Below are positions 21,075-30,400 of a stretch of 64,000 nucleotides of DNA, piece after piece. Every line of letters starts with the position of its first letter. Position 1 is the first letter of the stretch. Under the pieces are notes generated by a model. That model saw nothing but the letters and a program-made list of their open reading frames with translations, did not search any database and was not told the origin of the DNA. A program made the translations under genes and the position numbers. Source of the DNA: Auriscalpium vulgare (Eukaryota > Basidiomycota > Agaricomycetes > Russulales > Auriscalpiaceae); contig JAHBBC010000010.1 in assembly GCA_019915015.1 (NCBI GenBank), positions 1,364,001 through 1,428,000 on the forward strand. The letters run 5' to 3'.

Positions 21075-21477
21075 TTGCAACGCGGCGAGCTCCGCGTCGC
21101 GCCCGCGTCGCGCTATTCGTGAGCTCTGCGTTCCAGAGTTCGAACCCGCTGGAGCGCGGGCTCTGAGGCGCGCGAGGCCCGGTGACGGGCAGAGGGTCGA
21201 GCGGGCGTAGATGTCGGACATTCGATGGTGGTATTGGCCATGCGGGGACGCCGAGGCGTATTCGGGTTGGATGGGGAGGGGAGATGGGTGGTAGAGGTGT
21301 GCGGATTCGTGTCGGGTCGTACGGGAGTCCAAGGGCGGTGGGGGTGGTCGTGGGCGTCGGTGTCTGGGTTGGTAGTGCCGTCGTTGGACTCTGCGTCGTC
21401 AAAGTCGCTACGCAGATGAAAGGAAGGTAGGAGGAGATGACAGCGCTGCTCAGCCTGCAGAGCGCGGTGAGCGGCAT
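21075..21477 (-). pseudogene. coiled-coil gene copy 2, 5' half (split by the Plavaka element)
   Basis: The sequence matches the N-terminal part of the intact gene at 39,345-41,221, including counterparts of ASASPHGQYYDRMSDIY and of the region around RGFELWNAEL. The segment for the coiled coil is deleted, and frameshifts are present. The first 35 bases align directly with 40,544-40,580, just inside the point where 6,160-7,025 stops. Confidence 0.65.
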
Positions 21478-21849
21478 GGCAGGAGGTGAAATAACTAGGG
21501 TGGAGATTTCGGTTCGCGTCGAGTGATAATCGGGTGAGATACGGTCGCTGTGCGCAAGCCGTGCGTGGAAGAAGAAAAGCGGGAACGGGCGAACAAAATC
21601 TGGGGAAGGAAAAGAGAGCTGAGGTCTGATTTTCCGCGCGGCCAGGCGCTGCTCGTCTTGGTGCGCTCTGCGTCTCGGCTCCTGCACATCCACCCTCCCT
21701 CGCTGTTTGCGAGCACCCGCGATGAGGCCCACCGGCTGCATCCGCACGTCCTTAGAAGGCAGACCACCTGCGCGTCATGCAGCTTGCCTACTGTACCTGT
21801 TGCCGACGCCATCAGTGCGTGTGCTGCGGGAGCAGGTGGGTGTCGGCAA

Positions 21850-21965
21850 GATCCATTCAGGGCCGACGTAGACGACCGGGATGCCGCGCGGTGAGCTGCC
21901 AGGTAGGCGTGGGTGTCGTGTGTGGTATAATGTAGGTGGAAGGCTAGGTTCCAAGAGGCAGAAGG
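21850..21965. repeat. segment shared with 2,150-2,290
   Basis: Both places contain GGGATGCCGCGCGGTGAGCT and a following GTGGGTGTCGT. On the minus strand it reads like the start of an exon (an HPNYDTHTYL-like peptide in the copy near 2,290). It is probably a fragment of another duplicated gene. The rest of 21,478-22,230 shows no intact gene. Confidence 0.5.
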
Positions 21966-22230
21966 ATCGAGATCCATACGCCACCTGTGGCGTTTCTTTG
22001 GCCTTGTTTGGATAGGATAGGATACGCGACATGTGGCAACTCAGCACGTCCTCTATTCCGAAGTCAACTTGGCACGAATCTCAACGTAGTTTGTGCGTGG
22101 TCGACATCCGCACAGCCATTGCTCACGCTTTTACGATGGAAACTTTGAGACTTCGCGACTCCTATTCACCTTAGCGTCTGGGCGCATAGGAAGGAACGTC
22201 CAAACAACTCCAGATCCATTCTGTCCCCCC

Positions 22231-22808
22231 TCAAATGAACGACCAGGTGATTGGGATACTCGAGACGGAGGGGTCCGCGAACACGCCAAATGCTGCCGGC
22301 GAGAGTGCCAGATCGTACGCAGCGCATGCACTGCACCGGTCCAAAACGGTGACCGTCACAGACTTGCCTCCGGCTGTTGATAAGCGGGGTCAGTTTGACT
22401 GCCATAGGCGAGGAAGGCAACATACAGCTCGCTGTAATCACCTTGCCACAGATAGGGTTGGCGCTTGAGTCCGTGGCGTTGGCACCGCTGTGGAGAAGAC
22501 GTTTAGAAGAACGGAACATGGCCTGCCAATTTACGGCGTGTGTCAACTCACGGGAAATTATCAAACACCGGTGCGGGCACGGAGACGACGCTGTCGGCAT
22601 CTGTACTGTTGGTACCACATGCGCTCAAACCCAAACCTGGCGAAAAGAAAAAGCCTGAACGGATGAATAAGAACAATAATCAATGCATTGCACGCTCATA
22701 TTCCGTGCTCTGCATACCGTTGCCTGACTGTAGGCCTGTCGGCGCTGAGCTCACAAAGACTGCGAGCGCCGTGACAAGGGCCATGAACTTGTGCGTCAAC
22801 GCAATCAT
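22231..22808 (-). CDS. small secreted expansin-like (double-psi beta-barrel) protein, 132 aa
   Basis: Four exons (22,808-22,718, 22,654-22,552, 22,487-22,426, 22,373-22,231) are joined by canonical introns of 63, 64 and 52 bp; no single frame shows it. The protein begins with a signal peptide (MIALTHKFMALVTALAVF, then VSSAPTG). The mature part has GLGLSACGTNSTDADSVVSV, ICGKVITAS, VTVLDRCSACAAYDLALSP and a final SIPITWSF. This is the order of motifs in fungal RlpA/expansin-like DPBB proteins of the cell wall or secretome, and the length fits the small single-domain type. The paired Cys residues fit disulphides. The usual Asp of lytic members appears in VLDRC. An enzymatic role is uncertain; wall binding or loosening is likely. 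Confidence 0.8.
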
Positions 22809-22892
22809 TCTGGACTAGAGAGAGATTGGAGGCAAAGAAAGGTTGAGGAAACGCTGAGTGAGATGGATGTCGGAAGGCGCGGCTTCACGAGG

Positions 22893-22902
22893 GTTTATAT
22901 AG
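22893..22902 (-). promoter_or_regulatory. TATA box of the expansin-like gene
   Basis: CTATATAAAC on the minus strand, about 85 bp before the ATG at 22,808. Confidence 0.6.
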
Positions 22903-23110
22903 TCCCCTCTGCCTGAAGACGTCAACTCATCGGCCGTTTGTCATGGGCGTCCAGCGGTGCAGAAGGGTCTATGATGCCACTGACACATGCGAGCGCGATC
23001 CAAATTCCATATGCAGCGCCGACTCGTATGCGCCAGTGTGCGGGTCCTGTTATACGAATAATTTATGACTGGCGCGAAGTACGTACTGCCATGAAGGGAA
23101 GTGAAGGCGA

Positions 23111-23703
23111 GTTGTTGTCGGTCGGTGATATCTTCGACTCGGAGCTACAGAGTCGGATTCGCACTGAGTCACCGGTTGCGATGAGCGGCTTCTAATACTG
23201 GAGCCTTCGGTGGGACCAAAGAGGCTCGCCGCTGTGTGGGCAATGTAAGACTAGCGCGAAGGTACATGGAGAGAAGTGATGGCGAGTTGTTGTCGGTGAT
23301 ATCCTCGACTCGGAGTTCACAGAACTGGCGTCAGATTCATGAGTCACCGGTTGTGGCGAGTGGCTTCGAAAAGTAATAATGGAGCCTACGGCAGGGCCAA
23401 ATACGCTCGCTGCGTGGGTGCAACAGCACTGCCTGTTACTAGTGTCAATTAACAGGATATCGTGCCACACCTACGTTATGCACAGTGCGGATAGTATTCC
23501 GAGTCATAGACCTTGGATGCTACTTGGAAGCTATTCACTTGGCGAATATGAGCCACAACGTTTGCAAACATTCTACAGGCCGAGCGAACGTGCCAAACCA
23601 CATGGAAGCATTCAGTGACCAACCTCAATCAAAAGGTCACGGACGCACCTTATCCCCCGTAACTCGCACCGGCGCGTATGTGACACGATGGACTGCATAC
23701 CGT
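23111..23703. repeat. dispersed repeat, copy B, with a 174-bp tandem duplication
   Basis: Positions 23,285-23,703 match copy A at 1-430. A related unit at 23,111-23,284 precedes it, with a period of about 174 bp. The copy is interrupted at 23,703 by the LTR retrotransposon and resumes at 37,257. Confidence 0.75.
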
Positions 23704-24360
23704 TGATAGGTTCAGGCCGCGGGCAAGCGTGTAGCGAGACGTCGCGAGACGGGGAAGCAGCATGCGAGGCGCAGGGTCGCGGGAGCGGGGGTGATGGGAA
23801 CGTGGTCCGGCGACCCAGGAGCAACCGGGACTGGCGACGGAACGGATCACCGGAACGGGCTAGATCGGGAGGGCTTAGCGACGTAGGTAGAGCCACTACT
23901 TAGGGAGCTGCGCGAGACGTAGCAACCCAATCAACCTGTGGGCGGCGCAAGCCACCCACACCCTTTACCTCACAGAAACTGTAGCCTGAGGCGCTACCAG
24001 ACTTAGGAAGGAAGGACCCCACCGATGTGGGAACAGGTAGGCAGGCGGACAGGCAAGAGGGGGTGCGACGGCCCATAGGCGGATGCTTCGCACACGGGTG
24101 CGAAGCACTCGGAGGAGGATCCCGTAGGGGGCATCCCCAGGCAGGTGAGTGTTTAGTTTGGTGTTTAGGCGGTAGGAGGTGGCCCCGCACGACCGCGGGG
24201 AGGGCACGAAGCGCAACAGCGACACGAACACCTTCCCCCCTCAGCAAGACTAGTCACCCGGACTGGATCGCGACGTATAGGAGGCAGTGTTGGTGGTTGT
24301 TGTCCCGTGAGGCACTCGCCGCACGCCCCGCTAGGGTCCGTCCCGGGTGATAGCGTATCA
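23704..24360 (+). repeat. 5' LTR, 657 bp
   Basis: It starts TGATAGGTTC and ends GCGTATCA. It contains a 9-bp perfect hairpin (GCTTCGCAC, loop ACGG, GTGCGAAGC) at 24,085-24,106, and an intron-like GTGAGT...CCCCCCTCAG pair at about 24,146-24,245 that could splice the leader RNA. Confidence 0.93.
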
Positions 24361-24363
24361 TTT

Positions 24364-24380
24364 TGGAGCCCACCGCGAGG
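24364..24380 (+). other. candidate primer-binding site
   Basis: TGGAGCCCACCGCGAGG starts three bases after the 5' LTR. The leading TGG fits pairing with the CCA end of a tRNA, but I cannot say which tRNA. Confidence 0.5.
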
Positions 24381-24450
24381 GGTATGGTGATGACGATCGT
24401 GTTCGAGCTTTAAAATCAGCCTCGTAGACGGCACCCGGTCGCTGATCAAC

Positions 24451-27243
24451 ATGGCGCCGAAACCCAAGATAGCCCACCTCCCAACGCGAACACAGCCGCA
24501 GAGGACCACGAGGGCGGACGCTCGCAATACGTCGCGACAGGCGGCCATAGAGGCAGAAATCGAGGAACCACAAGACGAACAGGGGGAAGTCTCATCGCTA
24601 TCAAGCCTGCCATCAGAAGAAGAGGATCCGCATGGACCGACCCTCAGTAGGGAGATCCGACGCGCCGGAGAGGACCCTAGGTCCCTGATCACAGGAGGGG
24701 ATCGCGTCACGATCGAGGGACTAGAAGGCTTGCTTCTGAATTCTGATGGTGGCGATAGCGACCATCACACACGGCATGATCCGGAAGGGGAATGCTCGAG
24801 GAACGAACGGGTCAGTCCGGGATGGGGACGGGCCGTTTCCTTACAAGATAGGACTTCGCGAAACGTCGCGGAAGCTAGCAACAATCCCCAAGAAGCTCCA
24901 TCAAGCCGTTCGAACCCCAGCAACCCAAAGTCGCCAACACAGTCAGGAATGAGTACACAGCAACAAGGAACAGGAACGGGTGGAGGAGGCGGCGGCGGAG
25001 GCGGAGGCGGTGGAGGAGGGGGAGGCGGCGGACAACAGGCAATACCGCCTCAGCCCAACGTCGCGCCAGTCGCAATGCCTACCCGTGGGGACCGCAACGC
25101 ACCGTCTTTCAATCAGAAGGCCCGCGAGTTACCGCGTTACTTCGACGAGCTGAACCATCTCTTTGCCCGGGCTCAACTAGCGGATGATACGGCAAAGAAG
25201 GGCCATGCAGTGCGTTACCTAGACGTCGCGACGGCTGAGGAGTGGGAAGCGAGGCCGGAGTTTAAGGATCCCACCAAGACCTACCAAGACTTTCAGGACG
25301 CCATTGTTAAACTGTACCCAGGAGCCGACGAGGACCGCAAGTATACCATCGCGGACATGGACGCGCTCGTAGGCAGTCGGTACCGTCTGGGCATTGCGTC
25401 CGGCGGCGAGCTCAGCGAATTCTATCGGCAGTTCTTCGCGATCACCGACTTCCTGGTTAAGAAAAGCAGGATCTCGACCCGTGAGCGCGATATCGCGTTC
25501 CTTCGCGCTTTCCAGGACAGCCTCATGAACAGGGTGGCGACGAGACTGCAGATCAAATTGCCGGACCACGATAAAGAAACACCGTACCCCATGGCCGACG
25601 TGCTAGAGGCAGGAGAGTACGAGCTGAGGGGCACTCCCTCAATCGTACCAGCGGTCAGCGCAGGACCGGCAGTGGCGGTTGCAACGACGGAGCCTGTAAT
25701 CAAAATAGAACAGTTTCAAGAAGCAATCAAAGCCGCGGTTGCCGAACAGTTCGCGCGGATGCTCGTCAACCAGGGGAACGGCGGAGGTCAGAGGGGTTAT
25801 GGGGGTACCTCGGGAACTCAACAGCCGCGCGCCACGCAAGGAAATCAAGGCGGACAGGGAGGGCCGGCAGGATGCCTTTTCTGCGGCCAAACGGGGCACT
25901 TCGTCAGGGAATGTATGGTGGTCCAGGACTACATCGCGACGGGTCGCGTATCTAGGGACCACAACAACCGGGTCGTTCTGAAGGGTGGAGGGCTTATCCC
26001 GCTAGGAGAAGGCCCGCTGAAGCAGCGTGTGGATGCGTACTACGCCGGGAATCAACACGGACAGTCAGAAGCCATGATGCTGACGACGATGGACTACGAG
26101 CCAGTGCCGGCCAAAGTGCAGACGGTCGCCGGCCTAATCCAACTGACGCCGCAATTGACCGACGAAGACAGAATGACGGAGCTCCAGCAGGAGATGGCAG
26201 TGCTCCTGACGGCCCGAGCGGAAAGGCAAGCTCAGAAGGAACGCCGGCAGGCCGCACTGGACGCGGGCGAGTTTCCCCAGGCAATAGGGCTGCTGCCTGG
26301 CGAGCGCGAAAGATCGCGACGAGTTCCAGAGGTGGTCATTCCGAAGAGGAAGCCGTTTACGCAAGCCAAGAAGCAGGTTTCCTTCGAGCCGGAGGCCGTC
26401 GACCGACCAGGGGAGACGGGGGATAGCGCAGACAAACCAAGGCAGGCCGACGAAGACACCACAGCGGGTGAGGAGCCGTTAACACCTCCGATCCACCCTT
26501 TCGCGAAGGTGCCCGACGCGACGTACATAGGGCCGGCAAGTTACCAACGAAGCGCGGGGCAGCGCAAGGCGGACCCAGCATACAATAAGGTCGCCCCGGT
26601 CCGCGACCCCGTAATAGCAAGTAAGGTTTATGAGAGGGCCATGAATGCGGAGGTCACCCTGACACAGAGGGAGCTCATGTCCATTGCCCCGGAAGTACGC
26701 GCTCAAGTTCGCAACGTGGTGACCCCTAAGCGGGTCCCAAACGAGGCAAGAGTACCAGTAGTCCAGGCGATGGTGGAAAGCGAACCAGAGCTCTTTCCGT
26801 TCGACTTTGACCAGGACGAAGGGGAAGGAGAGGACGAGAAGGTGGTGAGGGGATTCGCGGACCATATGCCCGAAACCTTTCTGCAAGCCCTGGGACACCA
26901 GCCAACGGAGTTGCCCGAGGGGACGCGTGTAGGAGAAGTCATTGTGGAGGTTCTGATGGGAGATCTAGGAGAAGCAGGAGAAGGGGAACCAGCCCCTGAG
27001 CCGTTGGAAGTCGCCAAGGAATCGCTGGCCCTCCGTTCGATCTTGCCACTAGTCGACAACCAAGCGCACATCGAGGCAGTCGTGGATCCCGGGTCGCAGA
27101 TTATTTCCATGTCCGAGGACGTATGCCATTACCTCGGGCTGCATTACGATCCGAACGTTCGCCTGGATATGATATCGGCCAACAAAAGTCGCGATAGGTC
27201 GCTAGGCCTGGCTAGAAACGTCCCGATGAAGATTGGGGTATAA
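24451..27243 (+). CDS. gag: gag and N-terminal part of protease
   Basis: 930 codons from ATG (MAPKPKIAHLPTRTQPQ). The first 170 residues are charged and disordered, then comes a run of about 20 glycines near 24,977-25,032. The capsid-like region follows (RELPRYFDELNHLFARA, TYQDFQDAIVKLYPG). A CCHC zinc knuckle, CLFCGQTGHFVREC, sits at residues 475-488 and would bind the genomic RNA. A long acidic linker leads to the aspartic protease, whose active site reads VVDPGS near residue 879; DPG in place of DSG occurs in fungal gypsy elements. The frame stops at 27,243 in the middle of the protease; the rest continues in another frame. Confidence 0.9.
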   Translation: MAPKPKIAHLPTRTQPQRTTRADARNTSRQAAIEAEIEEPQDEQGEVSSLSSLPSEEEDPHGPTLSREIRRAGEDPRSLITGGDRVTIEGLEGLLLNSDGGDSDHHTRHDPEGECSRNERVSPGWGRAVSLQDRTSRNVAEASNNPQEAPSSRSNPSNPKSPTQSGMSTQQQGTGTGGGGGGGGGGGGGGGGGGQQAIPPQPNVAPVAMPTRGDRNAPSFNQKARELPRYFDELNHLFARAQLADDTAKKGHAVRYLDVATAEEWEARPEFKDPTKTYQDFQDAIVKLYPGADEDRKYTIADMDALVGSRYRLGIASGGELSEFYRQFFAITDFLVKKSRISTRERDIAFLRAFQDSLMNRVATRLQIKLPDHDKETPYPMADVLEAGEYELRGTPSIVPAVSAGPAVAVATTEPVIKIEQFQEAIKAAVAEQFARMLVNQGNGGGQRGYGGTSGTQQPRATQGNQGGQGGPAGCLFCGQTGHFVRECMVVQDYIATGRVSRDHNNRVVLKGGGLIPLGEGPLKQRVDAYYAGNQHGQSEAMMLTTMDYEPVPAKVQTVAGLIQLTPQLTDEDRMTELQQEMAVLLTARAERQAQKERRQAALDAGEFPQAIGLLPGERERSRRVPEVVIPKRKPFTQAKKQVSFEPEAVDRPGETGDSADKPRQADEDTTAGEEPLTPPIHPFAKVPDATYIGPASYQRSAGQRKADPAYNKVAPVRDPVIASKVYERAMNAEVTLTQRELMSIAPEVRAQVRNVVTPKRVPNEARVPVVQAMVESEPELFPFDFDQDEGEGEDEKVVRGFADHMPETFLQALGHQPTELPEGTRVGEVIVEVLMGDLGEAGEGEPAPEPLEVAKESLALRSILPLVDNQAHIEAVVDPGSQIISMSEDVCHYLGLHYDPNVRLDMISANKSRDRSLGLARNVPMKIGV

Positions 27244-27473
27244 CGCTATACGTACAGGTGCATATCATCCGCAACCCGGCGTACGACATGCTCCTGGGGA
27301 GGCCCTTTGACGTTCTCACGGGAAGTACCGTGCAAAACTTTGCAGACGAGAGGCAGACAATCACGATCACGGACCCAAACACGGGAGTCATGGCGTCAAT
27401 CCCCACTATTCCACGCGGCCGCAAGCGCATCTCGCGAACCCAGAAGCAGGGGGTGGAGGGTTTTCGCGACTAG
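27237..27473 (+). CDS. C-terminal part of the retrotransposon protease, in a different frame
   Basis: It reads through VQVHIIRNPAYDMLLGRPFD, the second half of a retropepsin (with the ILLGRPF-type flap), and ends VEGFRD at 27,473. It joins the gag frame at the GGGG run at 27,235-27,238 by a -1 shift. No classical slippery heptamer is present at that point, so a one-base deletion is the simpler reading. It has no start codon of its own at the join. Confidence 0.75.
   Translation, partial: GITLYVQVHIIRNPAYDMLLGRPFDVLTGSTVQNFADERQTITITDPNTGVMASIPTIPRGRKRISRTQKQGVEGFRD
27458..27464 (+). promoter_or_regulatory. candidate -1 ribosomal frameshift site, protease to pol
   Basis: GGGTTTT lies in the protease frame as G GGT TTT, nine bases before the stop, and fits the X XXY YYZ rule. 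A -1 slip leads directly into the pol frame. A 6-bp inverted repeat (GACCAG...CTGGTC) begins 23 bases downstream, further away than usual for a stimulator. Confidence 0.6.
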
Positions 27474-30400
27474 AGGATTTGTTGGAGGACCAGGAGGAGG
27501 TAGGGCTGGTCGTGGGGTTCGAGCCCGATAAGCCTGATACTCTTAGAATGGAATCCCTGGTGTACCTCGAATCCTCGCCTACAATCGAAGATGTGCAGTC
27601 AGCTTATTTGTCAGTGTGCGACCTACCGGAGGAATACGCGGGAGTGTTCGCGAAGCGAGCGGAAGAAGGAGAGGAAGAGGAGGAACGAGCAAGAGCAGGG
27701 ACGTTTATTTGGACGGCGGCAGACTGGGGAGACGGCGAGAGTGGGAGAGAAAGAGAGGAGGAAACGGACAGAGGTGAGCTACAGCCGACCGCGATGCAGC
27801 GGGAAGTCTTTGCGGCCACGAAGAAGCGTTACAAGCCAGCACACCTCAAGGTAAAGCCCATTCGTACGGACCTGCCGGAGCACTTCCGGATCCTCAGAGA
27901 GATCAGCGGGGACCCCCTGGCGGATATGCCGCCGCTCCCAGAGAAGCCACCGGACTTCGTACCCACGGGAAGGTACACCGCGGAACGTCGCGAACAATTT
28001 GACCGAGTCCACGACGGAGATTTCCTATGGCCGGAAGAAAGGAAGCTCATGCATGCGTTTATGTGCGCACAAAACGAGGCATTTGCCTGGGACGACTCGG
28101 AGCGGGGGCGCTTCCGAGAAGACTTCTTCCCCCCCGTCACAATACCAGTAGTTCCGCATCGGCCGTGGGTTCAGCGAAATATTCCGATTCCGCCAGGGAT
28201 ATACGACAAGGTCATGGCGCTCATCAAGACCAAGATCGCCGCGGGAGTCTACGAGGACTCAAACTCGTCGTACCGCTCTAGGTGGTTCTGTGTGGTTAAG
28301 AAGGACGGGACCAGCCTCCGTATAGTCCATAGTCTGGAACCCCTGAATGCGGTGACCATCGCGCACTCAGGAGTACCCCCCTTCCCAGATCATTTGGCGG
28401 AGCAGTTTGCGGGGCGGCCGTGCGGGGGAATTCTGGACCTCTACGTGGGCTATGACGAAAGGAGACTAGATGAAGCCTCAAGGGACCTCACGACTTTCCA
28501 GACGCCGTACGGCGCAAAACGGCTGGTGACCCTGCCTATGGGGTGGACGAATTCCGTCCCGATCTTCCACGACGACGTGACCTTTATTCTCCAACCGGAA
28601 ATCCCGCATATTACGGTGCCTTTTATAGACGACGTCCCCCTGAAGGGGCCGGACTCGGACTACAGGACGGAAGGCGGAGGATACGAAACGATCCCCGGCA
28701 ACAACGGCATAAGGCGGTTCGTATGGGAACACTTTAACAACGTTAACAGGGTAGTCCAACGAATGCGCTACTGTCATGGCACGTTCTCAGGATGGAAATC
28801 ACAGCTGTGCGTACCAGAATTCTACGTGGTAGGGCATCGCTGCACACCGCAAGGAAGGATGGCAGACGAAGAAAAGGTCGCGAAGATTCGCAATTGGGGG
28901 CCGTGCACGGACCTCTCAGACGTACGGGCTTTCTTGGGGACAGTCGGAGTCCTGCGCATCTTTATCCGTAACTTTGCGCACCGAGCCCATGCCTTGACAC
29001 ACCTGACGAGGAAGGACGTCCCGTTCGAATGGGGACCCGAACAGTCGCGAGCTATGGAGGACCTCAAGGAGGCAGTCCTCGCATCACCAGCGCTCCTACC
29101 GATTGATTACACGTCGGAGGCCCCCGTGATCCTAGCGGTAGACACCTCGTACATCGCGGTGGGTTTCCTATTGAGTCAGGCGGACCCCAACGTTCCCCAA
29201 GACAGGAAGAGACGCCGATATTCTCGATTTGGTAGCATCGCGCTAAACGATCGCGAAGCGCGGTTCTCGCAGCCCAAGCTGGAGCTCTATGGCCTTTTTC
29301 GAGCCCTGCGGGCCCTTAAAGTCTACCTGATAGGGGTGAGGAACCTGACCATTGAGGTCGACGCCAGGTATATCAAAGGCATGCTGGAAAATCCTGACCT
29401 CGAGCCATCAGCCAGTATGAACAGGTGGATTATAGGCATCCTGATGTTCCATTTTGAGCTAGTGCACGTGCCGGGACTCTTCCACGGGCCCGACGGCCTA
29501 TCCAGGAGGCGTAGGCAACCAGGAGACGCTCTGGAACAGGAAGACGACTTCGACGACTGGGTTGATGCGGTGTATGGTTTCGCACATATCGTAAACATGG
29601 TAGTCCCGAAGACAGCGCAAGAGAGAGCCTCGCGACGGCAAGATGGATGGACGGGGCCAGGAAGCATACCAGACGAACATGGGGCTGGTTCAAGCCAGGA
29701 CGCGATACGTCGCGAGGAGGCCCGGCGCTCCCACGATGAACCGGCCGACGTCTGGGCAACTACGGTCCAAATGCAACCCGCACCAGTACAGGACGCGACG
29801 TATCGCGATGTTCCCAGATCAGACAAGGCTCATGAAGCTGACAAGCGGCTGGAACTAGTCAGGGACTGGTTAGGGACCCTGGCGCGGCCGGCGGACTTGA
29901 CCGACGAACAGTTCGCTCGTTTCGCTCGATACGCGCTCCAGTTCTTCAAGGATGGGGACCGCCTTTTCAAAAGGCACCACCAAGGCAGGCACCAACTCGT
30001 GCTGGGAGGAGACCGACGTATCGCGGTCCTCAAAGCAGCTCATGACGATGTCGGACACAAAGGCGTCTACGCGACGCGGATGATGCTGTTGGAGCGTTTC
30101 TGGTGGCCATACGTGGACGCAGACGTGGCCTGGTGGGTGAGAACGTGCCATATTTGCGAAACCCGACTAGTTCGCCACAGCCTGATACCGCCAACGGTGG
30201 CAACGCCGGCGAACCTTTTCGCAAAGATGTATGCAGACACCATGCATATGCCAGCAAGCGGCGGATTCAAATACATCGTGCAAGGACGCTGCTCCGTAAC
30301 CCACTATCCAGAGTGGAGAATGCTAAGGGCGGAGACGGCGGACGCCATCGCGAAATGGATTTTCGAAGACGTCTTGTGCCGGTGGGGCGCCCTGCGAGAA

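Noticed and set aside
24977..25032. Poly-glycine tract in gag as an assembly error
   Set aside because: The codons vary (GGA, GGC, GGT, GGG) and the frame is kept, so it looks like a genuine low-complexity run.
27488..27510. Stem GACCAG/CTGGTC as the frameshift stimulator
   Set aside because: It is only 6 bp and begins 23 bases after the heptamer, beyond the usual 5-9; mentioned but not claimed.
27780..28140. Antisense open frames within pol as extra genes
   Set aside because: They lie opposite conserved reverse transcriptase sequence and lack introns, promoters or protein-like composition, unlike the cargo genes after pol.
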